From contig CAIYZD010000315.1 of the NCBI GenBank assembly GCA_903930585.1, positions 1 through 34,956 of the forward strand: DNA of 34,956 nt. Reading direction: 5' to 3'. Under the pieces are notes generated by a model. It had not been told where the DNA came from, made no database searches, and worked only from the letters and a program-made list of their open reading frames with translations. Of the stretch, positions 8,557 through 16,788 are shown piece by piece (position 1 is the stretch's first letter; every line of letters begins with the position of its first letter). The stretch comes from an uncultured Geobacteraceae bacterium. Its GTDB lineage: Bacteria; Desulfobacterota; Desulfuromonadia; Geobacterales; Pseudopelobacteraceae. The position numbers were made by a program, and so were the translations under genes.

Positions 8557-9942
8557 TTATTCCCCTTTGATCATCTGCTTGAGTAGCGTGGCCACTTTCT
8601 CCATGGTCATCCCGCGCGATCCTTTTATCAGAATGACGTCGCCTTCCGTTGCGGTATGCCGTATCCGCTCGGCAATCTCTCTGTGGCTGGCACCGCAGAA
8701 AATAGCTTCAGCAGACATACCTGCCAGTATGGCTCCTTCGCCAGCGTATTTCGTCATCCGCTCACCCATCAGGTAGAGGTGGTCGACATTCCGGCCGGCT
8801 ATGGCGCCAACGCCCCGATGCGCATCGGGTTCGTGTTCGCCCAGTTCCAGCATATCGCCAAGTACTGCAATACGGTGCCCTGCGGGCGCTATCTGCGCAA
8901 GTGTCTCAAGAGCTGCTTTTGCTGAAGCAGGGTTGGCATTGTAACTGTCGTCAATGAGGGTAATTCCGTTCAGTTTCTCGATCTGAAAACGCCCCTGGTA
9001 CGGTGTGAACGCTTCCAGTCCGGCGGTGATAACCGGCAGTTCAACCTTCTCCAGCAGTGCGGCGGTTGCCGCGAGTGCGTTATAAACATTATGGCGTCCG
9101 CAGACCTTGAGATGTACGGTGGTTTCGCCATGGGGTGTCACAATCAGGATGTGTTGTCCTTCCAGTCCCAGAGGTTCGATTTCCCGGGCGCGTACTTCAC
9201 CCCGATCGATACCGAAGCTGATCCGGCGGGCGGATGCGTTCTGTGAAAGTGAGGCAACTCGGGAATCATCGGCGTTGACGACCGCCAGACCGCCATCGCT
9301 GATACGGTGCAGTAATTCACCCTTGGCCGCGGCTACCGCCTCGACCGTTCCCATACTTTGCAGGTGTGCGGGCAGAGCATTCAGGACTATACCGACCCGT
9401 GGTACGGTGATTGACGCCAGTCGGTCGATCTCACCCGGTTCACTCATTCCCATTTCCAGCACTGCCCAACGGTGCTCCGGTCGGAGCTGAAACAGCATCT
9501 GGGGAAGGCCGATCAGGTTGTTAAGGTTGCCGGATGTTTTAAGGCCCGGAGCGGTAAGCGACAAAATGGTCGCCAGCATTTCTTTGACGGTTGTTTTTCC
9601 GTTGCTGCCGGTTACTCCGATGATCGGAATCTCGAAATGTCGCCGCCATTCCGCGGCCAAGTCACCAAGAGCGTGAAGGTTGTTTTTTACCGCAATACAG
9701 GTGAGAGATTCGGGGAGCTGGTTTTCCTTCAGCCACTGTTCCTCGGCCACGATTACCGTAACATTTTTTTTGGAGACTTCCTGAATAAACGTATGGCCAT
9801 CGAAACGCTCGCCACGCAACGGTACGAACAGTTGCCCGGGGGCGACACTTCGTGAATCGGTTGATACTGCGGATATCTCTCCCGCTGCCGGGCCGATTAC
9901 CCGGCCTCCGGTAGCGATGGCTATTTCGTCAATGGTAAACAT
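8557..9942 (-). CDS. murF: UDP-MurNAc-tripeptide--D-alanyl-D-alanine ligase
   Basis: MurF adds the D-Ala-D-Ala dipeptide made by Ddl to UDP-MurNAc-tripeptide, using ATP. The 461-residue product shows the N-terminal STDSRSVAPGQLFVPLRG substrate domain, the P-loop GVTGSNGKTTVKEM (109-122), GRHNVYNALAATAA, and IDDSYNANPASAKAAL, which is diagnostic for MurF. Its ATG overlaps the murE stop by one base (TAATG), and its stop is 3 bp before mraY. Length and motifs are normal. Confidence 0.97.
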   Translation of the reverse strand: MFTIDEIAIATGGRVIGPAAGEISAVSTDSRSVAPGQLFVPLRGERFDGHTFIQEVSKKNVTVIVAEEQWLKENQLPESLTCIAVKNNLHALGDLAAEWRRHFEIPIIGVTGSNGKTTVKEMLATILSLTAPGLKTSGNLNNLIGLPQMLFQLRPEHRWAVLEMGMSEPGEIDRLASITVPRVGIVLNALPAHLQSMGTVEAVAAAKGELLHRISDGGLAVVNADDSRVASLSQNASARRISFGIDRGEVRAREIEPLGLEGQHILIVTPHGETTVHLKVCGRHNVYNALAATAALLEKVELPVITAGLEAFTPYQGRFQIEKLNGITLIDDSYNANPASAKAALETLAQIAPAGHRIAVLGDMLELGEHEPDAHRGVGAIAGRNVDHLYLMGERMTKYAGEGAILAGMSAEAIFCGASHREIAERIRHTATEGDVILIKGSRGMTMEKVATLLKQMIKGE

Positions 9943-11465
9943 TATGGCTCATTCTCCGTAAAGGCTGTCAGCGCCTCTTCCCGGTCGTCAAAATGGTGTT
10001 TTGTCGTTCCGATGATCTGATAATCTTCATGCCCCTTGCCTGCGAGCAGGACTATGTCACCGGGACGGGCCAGGCGGATCGCCAGGCGGATCGCCTCATG
10101 GCGATTTTCCAACAGTATAACCCCTTTTCCCGGAAAGTCTTCCTGCAGTTCTTCAAAGCGGTATTCGTGCAGAGCCAGCGGCGTGATGCCGGTCTTGATC
10201 TGTTGCAGGATGCTCAAGGGGTCCTCGGTACGGGGATTATCGGACGTCACGATTGCCAGATCGCTCATGGAGGCGGCGACTTTCCCCATGATCGGGCGCT
10301 TGCCGTTGTCGCGGTCGCCACCACAGCCGAACAGGGTGATAATTCGACCCGTGGCGATTTCCTTCAGCGTTGCCAGGACATTCTCCAGTGCATCTCCCGT
10401 ATGGGCATAATCAACCAGGCAGGTGACGCCGGAGCGGTTTGCCACACGTTCCATGCGCCCCGGAACGGTACTGTGGTTTTCAATGCCGTACTTTATTGCC
10501 GGGAGCGGCAGGCCGAGAGCGACCCCGGCCGCGACTGCGGCCAGAATATTGGAAAGATTGAAGCGTCCCAGAAGGCGTGAGTTGAATTCAAAATGTCCTG
10601 CCGGTGTAACCATGGTAGCGGTGATGCCGTTGACTGACGATCGTACTGCCGTCGGTTGCACGTCGCAGTGACCGTTAATTCCGTAAGTGATTACCGGACA
10701 GCAGGCACGCCTTGCAACTTCTTCCCCGTAAGGGTCGTCCATGTTGACAACCGCGCGGCGCCGCGGCTTTTCCGGGGATGGTCGGAGCAGTTCGGTAAAG
10801 AATCGGCATTTTGAGTCAAGGTAGCGTTCCATTGTGCCGTGGTAATCCAGGTGGTCACGGGTCAGATTGCTGAAAATGCCCACGTCGAAATGGCAACCAT
10901 CGACCCGCTTCTGCTCCAGGGCATGCGAGGATACCTCCATCACGAACGCCTCTGCCCCGGCTTCGGCCAACTGCCGGAATGCACGTTGCAGCTCGGTTGA
11001 TTCCGGGGTGGTGTGAGATGCCTGAATGCATGTCGTACCGAACCGGTAGCTGATCGTTCCGAGCACCGCCGCGCGCTGCCCGGCTGCTTCCAGAATAGCT
11101 TCGATCAGATACGTGGTCGTGGTCTTGCCGTTAGTGCCGGTAATGCCGATCAGCGGCTTTACCGCAGTAGGATCGCCATTGAAGAGGGCCGATATGCTAC
11201 CCATAGCGGCTCGTCCGTCTGCCACCTTGATCCAGGGGAGCCCGTCAGGAGCCGCCGCCGGATCTTCAAGGAGTATCGCCGCCGCACCGTTTGCCACAGC
11301 CTGTTCGATATACCGGTGCCCATCGGCCTGTACGCCGCGCAACGCAAAAAAGAGGGCACCCGGCACCACTGCGCGTGAGTCACAGGTGAGGGAGCTGATA
11401 GAGACGGTCGTGTCTCCATGGATTTCCGAATCGGGTAATTTGTCGAGTAGTTCACGCAGCGTCAT
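9942..11465 (-). CDS. murE: UDP-MurNAc-dipeptide--meso-diaminopimelate ligase
   Basis: MurE adds the third stem-peptide residue. The 507-residue protein has the P-loop [14 protein letters not shown] (107-120), the lysine expected to be carbamylated (K219 in YLDSKCRFF), and the TSDNPRTEDP block. The DNPR sequence (409-412) is the meso-diaminopimelate specificity motif, so this organism should make DAP-type peptidoglycan as Gram-negative bacteria do. CTCTGG-like spacing is not seen at its start; instead AGGAGAGCGC precedes the ATG at 11465. A terminator-like hairpin separates it from ftsI. Confidence 0.97.
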   Translation of the reverse strand: MTLRELLDKLPDSEIHGDTTVSISSLTCDSRAVVPGALFFALRGVQADGHRYIEQAVANGAAAILLEDPAAAPDGLPWIKVADGRAAMGSISALFNGDPTAVKPLIGITGTNGKTTTTYLIEAILEAAGQRAAVLGTISYRFGTTCIQASHTTPESTELQRAFRQLAEAGAEAFVMEVSSHALEQKRVDGCHFDVGIFSNLTRDHLDYHGTMERYLDSKCRFFTELLRPSPEKPRRRAVVNMDDPYGEEVARRACCPVITYGINGHCDVQPTAVRSSVNGITATMVTPAGHFEFNSRLLGRFNLSNILAAVAAGVALGLPLPAIKYGIENHSTVPGRMERVANRSGVTCLVDYAHTGDALENVLATLKEIATGRIITLFGCGGDRDNGKRPIMGKVAASMSDLAIVTSDNPRTEDPLSILQQIKTGITPLALHEYRFEELQEDFPGKGVILLENRHEAIRLAIRLARPGDIVLLAGKGHEDYQIIGTTKHHFDDREEALTAFTENEP

Positions 11466-11490
11466 GCGCTCTCCTGTAAAAACGGTAAAA

Positions 11491-11510
11491 CCTGCCGGTT
11501 ACCCGGCAGG
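11491..11510 (-). terminator. Attenuator-like hairpin between ftsI and murE
   Basis: On the minus strand an 8-bp perfect stem, CCTGCCGG/CCGGCAGG, closes a GTAA loop of GNRA type, followed by TTTTACCGTTTTT. It sits in the 56-bp gap between the ftsI stop and the murE start, in the middle of an operon, so partial termination or RNA processing is more likely than complete termination. The T tract is interrupted. Confidence 0.6.
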
Positions 11511-11521
11511 CGCTTTCAACA

Positions 11522-13489
11522 TTACGCTGAAGGGGCAAATTTTATCCAGACTTCATCTACTCCCCGGATCTTATGGCCGGGAGGAGGGTTTTGCTCTGCC
11601 GCCCGTCCGCTTCCGATCAGCCTGATATTGATGCCGCGCTTCTCCATAACCTGCAAGACCCGGCGCATGCTCATTCCGGTGAAATTTGGCATGACTTCGC
11701 CTTCGACAGGGTTTTCCTCCGCATCTCCATCTGACAGAGATTCGATTGCCACCGCCGGAGCTGCTTTAGTGTCCTGGGGTTTGGCCACTACCGTTGTCGG
11801 TATGTTCGGTTGAATCTTCATATATGCCAGAGCATTCTGGGCGATCCCGCGAAATGCGGGAGCGGCGACCACACCGCCATACTTGACCCCTTGAGGCTCG
11901 TCAATAATCACCGCGATGGTCAATTTCGGCTTGTCAGCCGGCACGAAACCGACAAATGATCCGATTCGTTTGGAAGGAGAGTAGGCCCGCGTAACCGAAT
12001 CGACCTTCTGGGCCGTCCCTGTTTTTCCTGCCACGAGAAAGCCGTCCAACGCCGCTTTTGTCCCGGTGCCGCCGTCGACGGTGACGGTTTCCATCATTTT
12101 CGTAACTTTTTGGGCGGTCTCGGGAGATATGACCCGGCGTACGAGTTGTGGCTCGAACTTCTGAATGACCGTACCGTTGTCATCGAGAATCTGCTCTACC
12201 AGGTACGGCTTCATCAGATTTCCGCCGTTGGCAATGGCAGAGATCGCTGAAACCAGCTGAATGGTCGACAGAGAAACACCTTGCCCAAAGGAAATCGTGG
12301 CCAGGTCGATTCCGTACCAGTGACGCTTCAAATTTCCGGGAGATTCGCCCGGCAGGTCAATGCCGGTGCGTCCGCCAAAACCGAAGTTGCGGAGATAGGT
12401 TGACAGCTTTTCCCCCCCCATTTTGAACCCGATTTTTGCCGCGCCGATGTTGCTGGAATATTTTATAATTTCCGAAACGGTGAGACGTGAATGCGGGTGA
12501 TCGTCATGAATGGTCCGTCCGGACGTCTGGTAGACACCGTTCTCGCAGTTATACACATCTGTTGCCTTAATGGTGCCCGAGTCAAGAGCCGAGGCGATGG
12601 TAAAGACCTTGAAGGTTGATCCCGGTTCGAAGCTGTCCGTCACCACATGATTGCGCAATTGGGCAAGTGTATAACGTGCATAGGCATTCGGGTTGAATGT
12701 CGGGTAGTTTGCCATGGCCAGAACCTTGCCGGTATCCGATTCCATCACCAGCGCCATTCCGCTTTTGGCGTTACTTTCCGTCACGGCCTTGGCCAGCTCT
12801 TTTTCGGCAATAAACTGAATGGTTTTGTCAAGGGTCAGGATAACGTTTTTGCCGGGAGACGAATCCTTGATGACCGTATTCATTATGGAAATATTTCTGC
12901 CGAGAGCGTCCCGCTCCGTTATCATATAGCCGGTATTGCCCAAAATGGTACTATCGTACCGGAGCTCGATTCCCTCCAGACCGTTAGGGTCGCGCCCCGT
13001 GAAGCCGACCACGTGTGCGGCAATCTCCCTATTGGGGTAAAACCGCTTGGATTCCGGCGCAAATCCGATGCCGGGCAGCTTCATGTTCTTGACACGGGTT
13101 GCGACTTCGGGTGCCAGCCAGCGCTCAACCCACGTGAACGATTTGTTGACGGAAAGTTTGGCAACAAGTTCACTTTTGGGGACATTCAAAATCGGAGCCA
13201 ATACCGCCGCGGTGCCATCGACATCCTTTATGCGACGAGGTTCAGCGTAACAGGAATCCATGTGAATAGATTCGGCAAGTGTGGTGCCGTTGCGATCAAG
13301 GATACTGCCGCGGGCCGGTGTAAGGTCTACTTTATGTTGATGCTGTTTGTCGGCCTTTTTAACGAGGGTTTCGTGCTGGAGGATTTGCAGATAGAACGAG
13401 CGTCCAACCACCGTCAGGAACAGCAGGCCGAAAACCGTCCCGATCATGATGATCCGGATGCGAGCCCATTTCTCCCGTTCGTCTTTCAT
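11522..13489 (-). CDS. ftsI: Septal transpeptidase FtsI (PBP3) with a PASTA domain
   Basis: This is the monofunctional class B penicillin-binding protein that cross-links septal peptidoglycan in partnership with FtsW. It has 655 residues. One N-terminal membrane anchor lies at about 13-35, followed by the PBP dimerisation domain with RGSILDRNG (60-68), then the transpeptidase domain. The active-site motifs are STFK (291-294), SSN (345-347) and KTG (489-491). After a linker, a single C-terminal PASTA domain (about 593-655, from VMPNFTGMSMRRVLQVM) is present. Such a tail is common in Gram-positive and SpoVD-type proteins and, as I recall, in Geobacter; E. coli FtsI lacks it. Its start overlaps the ftsL stop by 4 bp. 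Confidence 0.95.
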   Translation of the reverse strand: MKDEREKWARIRIIMIGTVFGLLFLTVVGRSFYLQILQHETLVKKADKQHQHKVDLTPARGSILDRNGTTLAESIHMDSCYAEPRRIKDVDGTAAVLAPILNVPKSELVAKLSVNKSFTWVERWLAPEVATRVKNMKLPGIGFAPESKRFYPNREIAAHVVGFTGRDPNGLEGIELRYDSTILGNTGYMITERDALGRNISIMNTVIKDSSPGKNVILTLDKTIQFIAEKELAKAVTESNAKSGMALVMESDTGKVLAMANYPTFNPNAYARYTLAQLRNHVVTDSFEPGSTFKVFTIASALDSGTIKATDVYNCENGVYQTSGRTIHDDHPHSRLTVSEIIKYSSNIGAAKIGFKMGGEKLSTYLRNFGFGGRTGIDLPGESPGNLKRHWYGIDLATISFGQGVSLSTIQLVSAISAIANGGNLMKPYLVEQILDDNGTVIQKFEPQLVRRVISPETAQKVTKMMETVTVDGGTGTKAALDGFLVAGKTGTAQKVDSVTRAYSPSKRIGSFVGFVPADKPKLTIAVIIDEPQGVKYGGVVAAPAFRGIAQNALAYMKIQPNIPTTVVAKPQDTKAAPAVAIESLSDGDAEENPVEGEVMPNFTGMSMRRVLQVMEKRGINIRLIGSGRAAEQNPPPGHKIRGVDEVWIKFAPSA

Positions 13490-13827
13490 TTGACGTGGAT
13501 GACCTGCTGATCGGTCGGCAATGCCATTCCCAGGTCGTTTTTGGCGATAGCTTCAATACGGGCCGGTGCTTTCAGAGAGGCGGCTTCGAGTCTCAGGCGT
13601 TTCTGCTCTTGCCCCGCCTCACTCAGTTGTCGGCTGATCTCGGAGATCTCCATATTGAGGTCAAGCAGCTTGAAGCGTGACCAGACATGAAAGGCGGAGA
13701 CGATGGTAAACATGATCATGCAGACCATGAGATATTTAAATATGTCAATCCGGTGCGACACCACATCTATGCCGCCAAGAATGCGGGGTGCGGCAACTTT
13801 TGTGTATTCGGTTCGTGCGTGTGCCAT
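13486..13827 (-). CDS. ftsL: Cell division protein FtsL
   Basis: FtsL is a small bitopic divisome protein that acts with FtsB and FtsQ to activate FtsWI. The 113-residue product has a short cytoplasmic N terminus, one membrane span (about 28-50, FKYLMVCMIMFTIVSAFHVW) and a leucine/charged coiled coil (LNMEISEISRQLSEAGQEQ). It ends with the NDLGMALP stretch seen in FtsL proteins. It lies between rsmH (12-bp gap) and ftsI (4-bp overlap). FtsL is poorly conserved, so the call rests partly on position. Confidence 0.9.
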   Translation of the reverse strand: MAHARTEYTKVAAPRILGGIDVVSHRIDIFKYLMVCMIMFTIVSAFHVWSRFKLLDLNMEISEISRQLSEAGQEQKRLRLEAASLKAPARIEAIAKNDLGMALPTDQQVIHVK

Positions 13828-13839
13828 ACAGGCCTCCTG

Positions 13840-14775
13840 TTACAACTTCACTACTGCCCTCAGCTTGGCGCTGCGCGAGCGAGGATTCACGTCTGTTTCT
13901 TCCTGTGTCGCGGTTACCGGCCTGCCGGTCAAAATTTTCACCCGCGGCTGTTTGCCGCAGACACAGACCGGCATCTGTCGTGGGCAGGTGCATCCTTCGG
14001 CATATTCCCGGAAGATATGCTTGACGATCCGGTCTTCAAGCGAGTGAAACGAGATGATAACGCCCCGGCCGCCTGGTTTCAGAAGCTCCAAAGCCGCGCG
14101 CATCCCCTGCTCCAGGCTGTCCAGTTCGCTGTTGACCGCAATGCGGAGCGCCTGAAAGGTGCGGGTGGCCGGGTGGATTCGCTCATCCCACTTTGCCTTG
14201 GGAACAGCCCCCTTGATAATATCCACCAGATGGAAGGTAGTGGTTATCGGAGATTCGGTTCGTTCCTTGACGATGAAAGATGCAATCCGCTTTGCCCAGC
14301 GTTCCTCGCCATATTCCGCAATAATCTGATCCAGTTGCCGTTCCGGCAGTTCATTGAGCAGATCGGCGGCGGTTTTGCCGTTGCTTGTGTCCATACGCAT
14401 GTCGAGCGGAGCATCCTGCTGAAAGCTGAAGCCGCGTTCTCTCGTATCCAGTTGATGCGAGGAAACTCCAAGGTCAAGGATGAAGCCATCAATCGCGGCA
14501 ATGCCGAGAGTGCCCAGATGTCCGGAAACGTCGGCAAAGTCGCCATGCAACAGACGGATTTGATTGCCATACTCTGCCAGCCGTGCTCCCGCTGCGGTCA
14601 ATGCCGCTTGATCGCGGTCGATGCCGATCAGCACCGCCTGAGGCGCTTTTTTTAGGATCAGTGCGGAATGTCCCCCGCCACCCACTGTGCCGTCAAGATA
14701 GGTTTTTCCGTCCGCCGGTTCCAGAAAACGGATGACCTCATCCGGCAGAACCGAAAGGTGGTGAAATGCACCCAC
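13840..14775 (-). CDS. rsmH: 16S rRNA m4C1402 methyltransferase RsmH
   Basis: RsmH (formerly MraW) methylates N4 of C1402 in 16S rRNA with S-adenosylmethionine. The 311-residue protein has the N-terminal [12 protein letters not shown], the SAM-binding [42 protein letters not shown], and the C-terminal [14 protein letters not shown] with the cysteine-containing loop after it. It starts with GTG at 14775, sharing its G with the mraZ TAG stop (TAGTG), so it is translationally coupled to mraZ. Size and content are ordinary. Confidence 0.96.
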   Translation of the reverse strand: MGAFHHLSVLPDEVIRFLEPADGKTYLDGTVGGGGHSALILKKAPQAVLIGIDRDQAALTAAGARLAEYGNQIRLLHGDFADVSGHLGTLGIAAIDGFILDLGVSSHQLDTRERGFSFQQDAPLDMRMDTSNGKTAADLLNELPERQLDQIIAEYGEERWAKRIASFIVKERTESPITTTFHLVDIIKGAVPKAKWDERIHPATRTFQALRIAVNSELDSLEQGMRAALELLKPGGRGVIISFHSLEDRIVKHIFREYAEGCTCPRQMPVCVCGKQPRVKILTGRPVTATQEETDVNPRSRSAKLRAVVKL

Positions 14776-15251
14776 TAGAGACTAAGTTCCGCGGCTGCTT
14801 CAGTGCCGCTCGGGAAGTTTTTCATGTTCTGGGCGCGGACTTTGTCCCATTCGCTCATGCTCCAGATTTCTATTTTGTCCATTGTACCGACGAACTGAAT
14901 TTCGCGGTCAAGGGCTGCATCCCTTCGAAATGTCGGAGGAATCAGGAACCGCCCCAGCTTGTCGGCGCAACATTCCTGGGCCGGTGCAATAATGGTATGC
15001 ATGATGCTTTTGCGCTGTTCTGAGGTAAACCCTTTGCTGGTGCGAAATTTTTCCTCGAAGGCAAACCACTCTTTATATGGATATACCAGCAGGCCTGAGC
15101 TGAAAAGGCCATCTCCCAGGCCGACCGGAGCGGAATTAGTCAGGAAAAAACGTTCGTCACCATGCGTCCCGGCGAGAATCTCCCGGAATCGGGCCGGCAG
15201 GCTGGTACGCCCTTTGGCATCTATGGTTGTCTCGAAAATTCCCCTGAACAT
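14775..15251 (-). CDS. mraZ: Transcriptional regulator MraZ
   Basis: MraZ is the AbrB-like ring-forming DNA-binding protein that represses its own dcw operon. Starting at the ATG at 15251 (GAGG four bases upstream), the product has 158 residues beginning [20 protein letters not shown]. An in-frame ATG at 15287 would add 12 residues, but it falls inside the MraZ boxes and has no ribosome binding site. The two MraZ half-domains show [14 protein letters not shown] and [15 protein letters not shown], the repeated D-x-x-GR pattern. It is the first gene of the operon, directly behind the boxes it should bind. Confidence 0.94.
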   Translation of the reverse strand: MFRGIFETTIDAKGRTSLPARFREILAGTHGDERFFLTNSAPVGLGDGLFSSGLLVYPYKEWFAFEEKFRTSKGFTSEQRKSIMHTIIAPAQECCADKLGRFLIPPTFRRDAALDREIQFVGTMDKIEIWSMSEWDKVRAQNMKNFPSGTEAAAELSL

Positions 15252-15271
15252 ATCGCCTCGTTGGCAGTATT

Positions 15272-15297
15272 TTCCACAATGTTCCACTTTTTTCCAC
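15272..15297 (-). promoter_or_regulatory. MraZ operator: three GTGGAA boxes, 10-bp phase
   Basis: On the minus strand GTGGAA occurs three times, at 15297-15292, 15287-15282 and 15277-15272, exactly 10 bp apart and separated by four bases each. Known MraZ sites upstream of dcw operons are direct repeats of a short G-rich box at about 10-bp spacing. Here they lie between the predicted transcription start and the mraZ start codon, where repression is expected. Confidence 0.85.
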
Positions 15298-15307
15298 GTA
15301 GTGGTAA

Positions 15308-15336
15308 TTTATACCGGTGGTCAAGGCCGGTGTCAA
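15308..15336 (-). promoter_or_regulatory. Sigma-70-type promoter of the dcw operon
   Basis: On the minus strand TTGACA (15336-15331) and TATAAA (15313-15308) are separated by exactly 17 bp, close to consensus. Transcription would start near 15301, immediately before the MraZ boxes, giving a leader of about 50 bases to the mraZ ATG. Confidence 0.85.
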
Positions 15337-15464
15337 TATAAAATATGAATTTTGTGAGGGAAAATTGTGCATGCGGAGCAGGAGATTTCTGGTATATTCG
15401 GGATGAGGGATGAGGGATTTTGACTGTCTCATCTCTCCACCGTTTTTGATGAAGGAGAGTTGAG

Positions 15465-16634
15465 ATGAGTATGATGATGTCACCGCTTATTACCGGCGTC
15501 CACTTCCCACCCATTTCCGAGGTTAAACGCTGGCTGGCCGAGAGGCCGCTTGATGGCCGGGAGCTGATCGATCTCTGTCAGGCCGTGCCGGATTATCTCC
15601 CCGCTCCGGAATTGACCGAGCATCTCTCCGGGTTGCTGACTGATCCGCTCATATCGAAATATTCGCCCGACGAGGGGATCCTGGAGGTACGCGAGGCGGT
15701 GTGCGGCTATTATGGCAGGAAATATGGCGCACAGGTGTCGCCGGGCAATATATGTCTGACCATCGGCGCCAGTCAGGCGTTCTGGTTGGCGATTGTTACC
15801 CTCTGCCGGGCCGGTGACGAGGTCGTGGTACAGGCGCCCTACTACTTCGATCACCCAATGGCGCTCGATATTCTTGGTATTAAAGGAGTATACGCCTCTT
15901 TTGTAGAAGCTGACGGGGGACTTCCGAATCCTGTCGCCATCGAAAAGCTTATCGGTGACAGGACACGGGCCATACTGGTGGTATCCCCCAGCAATCCGAC
16001 CGGCGCTATTACCTCGCCGGAGACGATTCGGACGCTGTTCGATGTGGCCAAACGCCATAATATCGCTTTGATTCTGGATGAAACCTACAATGAATTTATT
16101 CCCGGAGGCCTGCGCCCGCACGATCTGTTCAGCGATCCGGCCTGGGGCGGCCATTTTATCCAGATCGCCTCGTTTGGCAAGACCTATGCGTTGACCGGCT
16201 ACCGTGCCGGGTTGCTTGTTGCTTCCGAGCCTTTTATTCATAACGCCCTCAAGGCGCAGGACACCATGGTCGTCTGCCAGCCGCGCATAACGCAGCATGC
16301 CGTCAAGTATGGTGTTGAGCATCTTGACGGCTGGGTCGCGGCCAACCGGGACATGATGACCCGGCGTCATGACCTGTTCCGTGAAGAGTTTTTGCAGCCG
16401 GGCAACCGGTTCCGGTTGGCCGCCAGCGGCGCTTTCTTTGCCTGGGTGCATCATCCCTTTGAAGGATGCAGCGGACGTCAGGTAGCGAAGCGGCTGGTGG
16501 ACGAAGCCGCCATTCTCTGTCTGCCGGGTGAAGTCTTCGGCCCCGGTCTGGAGGGGTATGTGAGGCTGGCGTTCGGAAATATCCGGGAAGAGGCTATTCC
16601 CGAAGCGGTCAGGCGGTTTCGGGAGCTGGTGTGA
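15465..16634 (+). CDS. Class I/II PLP-dependent aminotransferase
   Basis: The 389-residue protein is a fold-type I aminotransferase that would exchange an amino group between an amino acid and a 2-oxoacid; the substrate cannot be read from sequence. Visible features are SKYSPDEGILEVREAV, GASQAFWLAI in the cofactor phosphate region, VVSPSNPTGAI, ILDETYNEF with the PLP-contacting aspartate and tyrosine, SFGKTYALTGYRAGL with Schiff-base lysine K239, and a C-terminal YVRLAFG holding the carboxylate-binding arginine. GGAGAG precedes the ATG by five bases. It is divergent from mraZ across about 210 bp and followed by glgP after 154 bp. No operon partner suggests a pathway. Confidence 0.9.
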   Translation: MSMMMSPLITGVHFPPISEVKRWLAERPLDGRELIDLCQAVPDYLPAPELTEHLSGLLTDPLISKYSPDEGILEVREAVCGYYGRKYGAQVSPGNICLTIGASQAFWLAIVTLCRAGDEVVVQAPYYFDHPMALDILGIKGVYASFVEADGGLPNPVAIEKLIGDRTRAILVVSPSNPTGAITSPETIRTLFDVAKRHNIALILDETYNEFIPGGLRPHDLFSDPAWGGHFIQIASFGKTYALTGYRAGLLVASEPFIHNALKAQDTMVVCQPRITQHAVKYGVEHLDGWVAANRDMMTRRHDLFREEFLQPGNRFRLAASGAFFAWVHHPFEGCSGRQVAKRLVDEAAILCLPGEVFGPGLEGYVRLAFGNIREEAIPEAVRRFRELV

Positions 16635-16692
16635 CCTGCATGATAGCTTAATTTGTATACCGGGCGTTCATTCGAAATTGCCTTTCATCTTA

Positions 16693-16708
16693 AAACCGTG
16701 TACGGTTT
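16693..16708. repeat. Small dyad upstream of glgP
   Basis: AAACCGT and ACGGTTT, separated by two bases, form a 7-bp inverted repeat in the 154-bp gap between the aminotransferase and glgP. No T tract follows, so it is not an intrinsic terminator. An operator is possible but unsupported. Confidence 0.3.
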
Positions 16709-16788
16709 CCGGCGTGTCACAAAAAGCTCGATCAAATTTAATACACCTGCATTCCCGCATATAATTTGCGGCAGGGAAGGAACGTTAT

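Noticed and set aside
12647-13510. Long plus-strand open frame of 287 codons
   Set aside because: It lies entirely opposite ftsI and the ftsL end, has no ribosome binding site or recognisable domain, and the minus-strand proteins are unmistakable.
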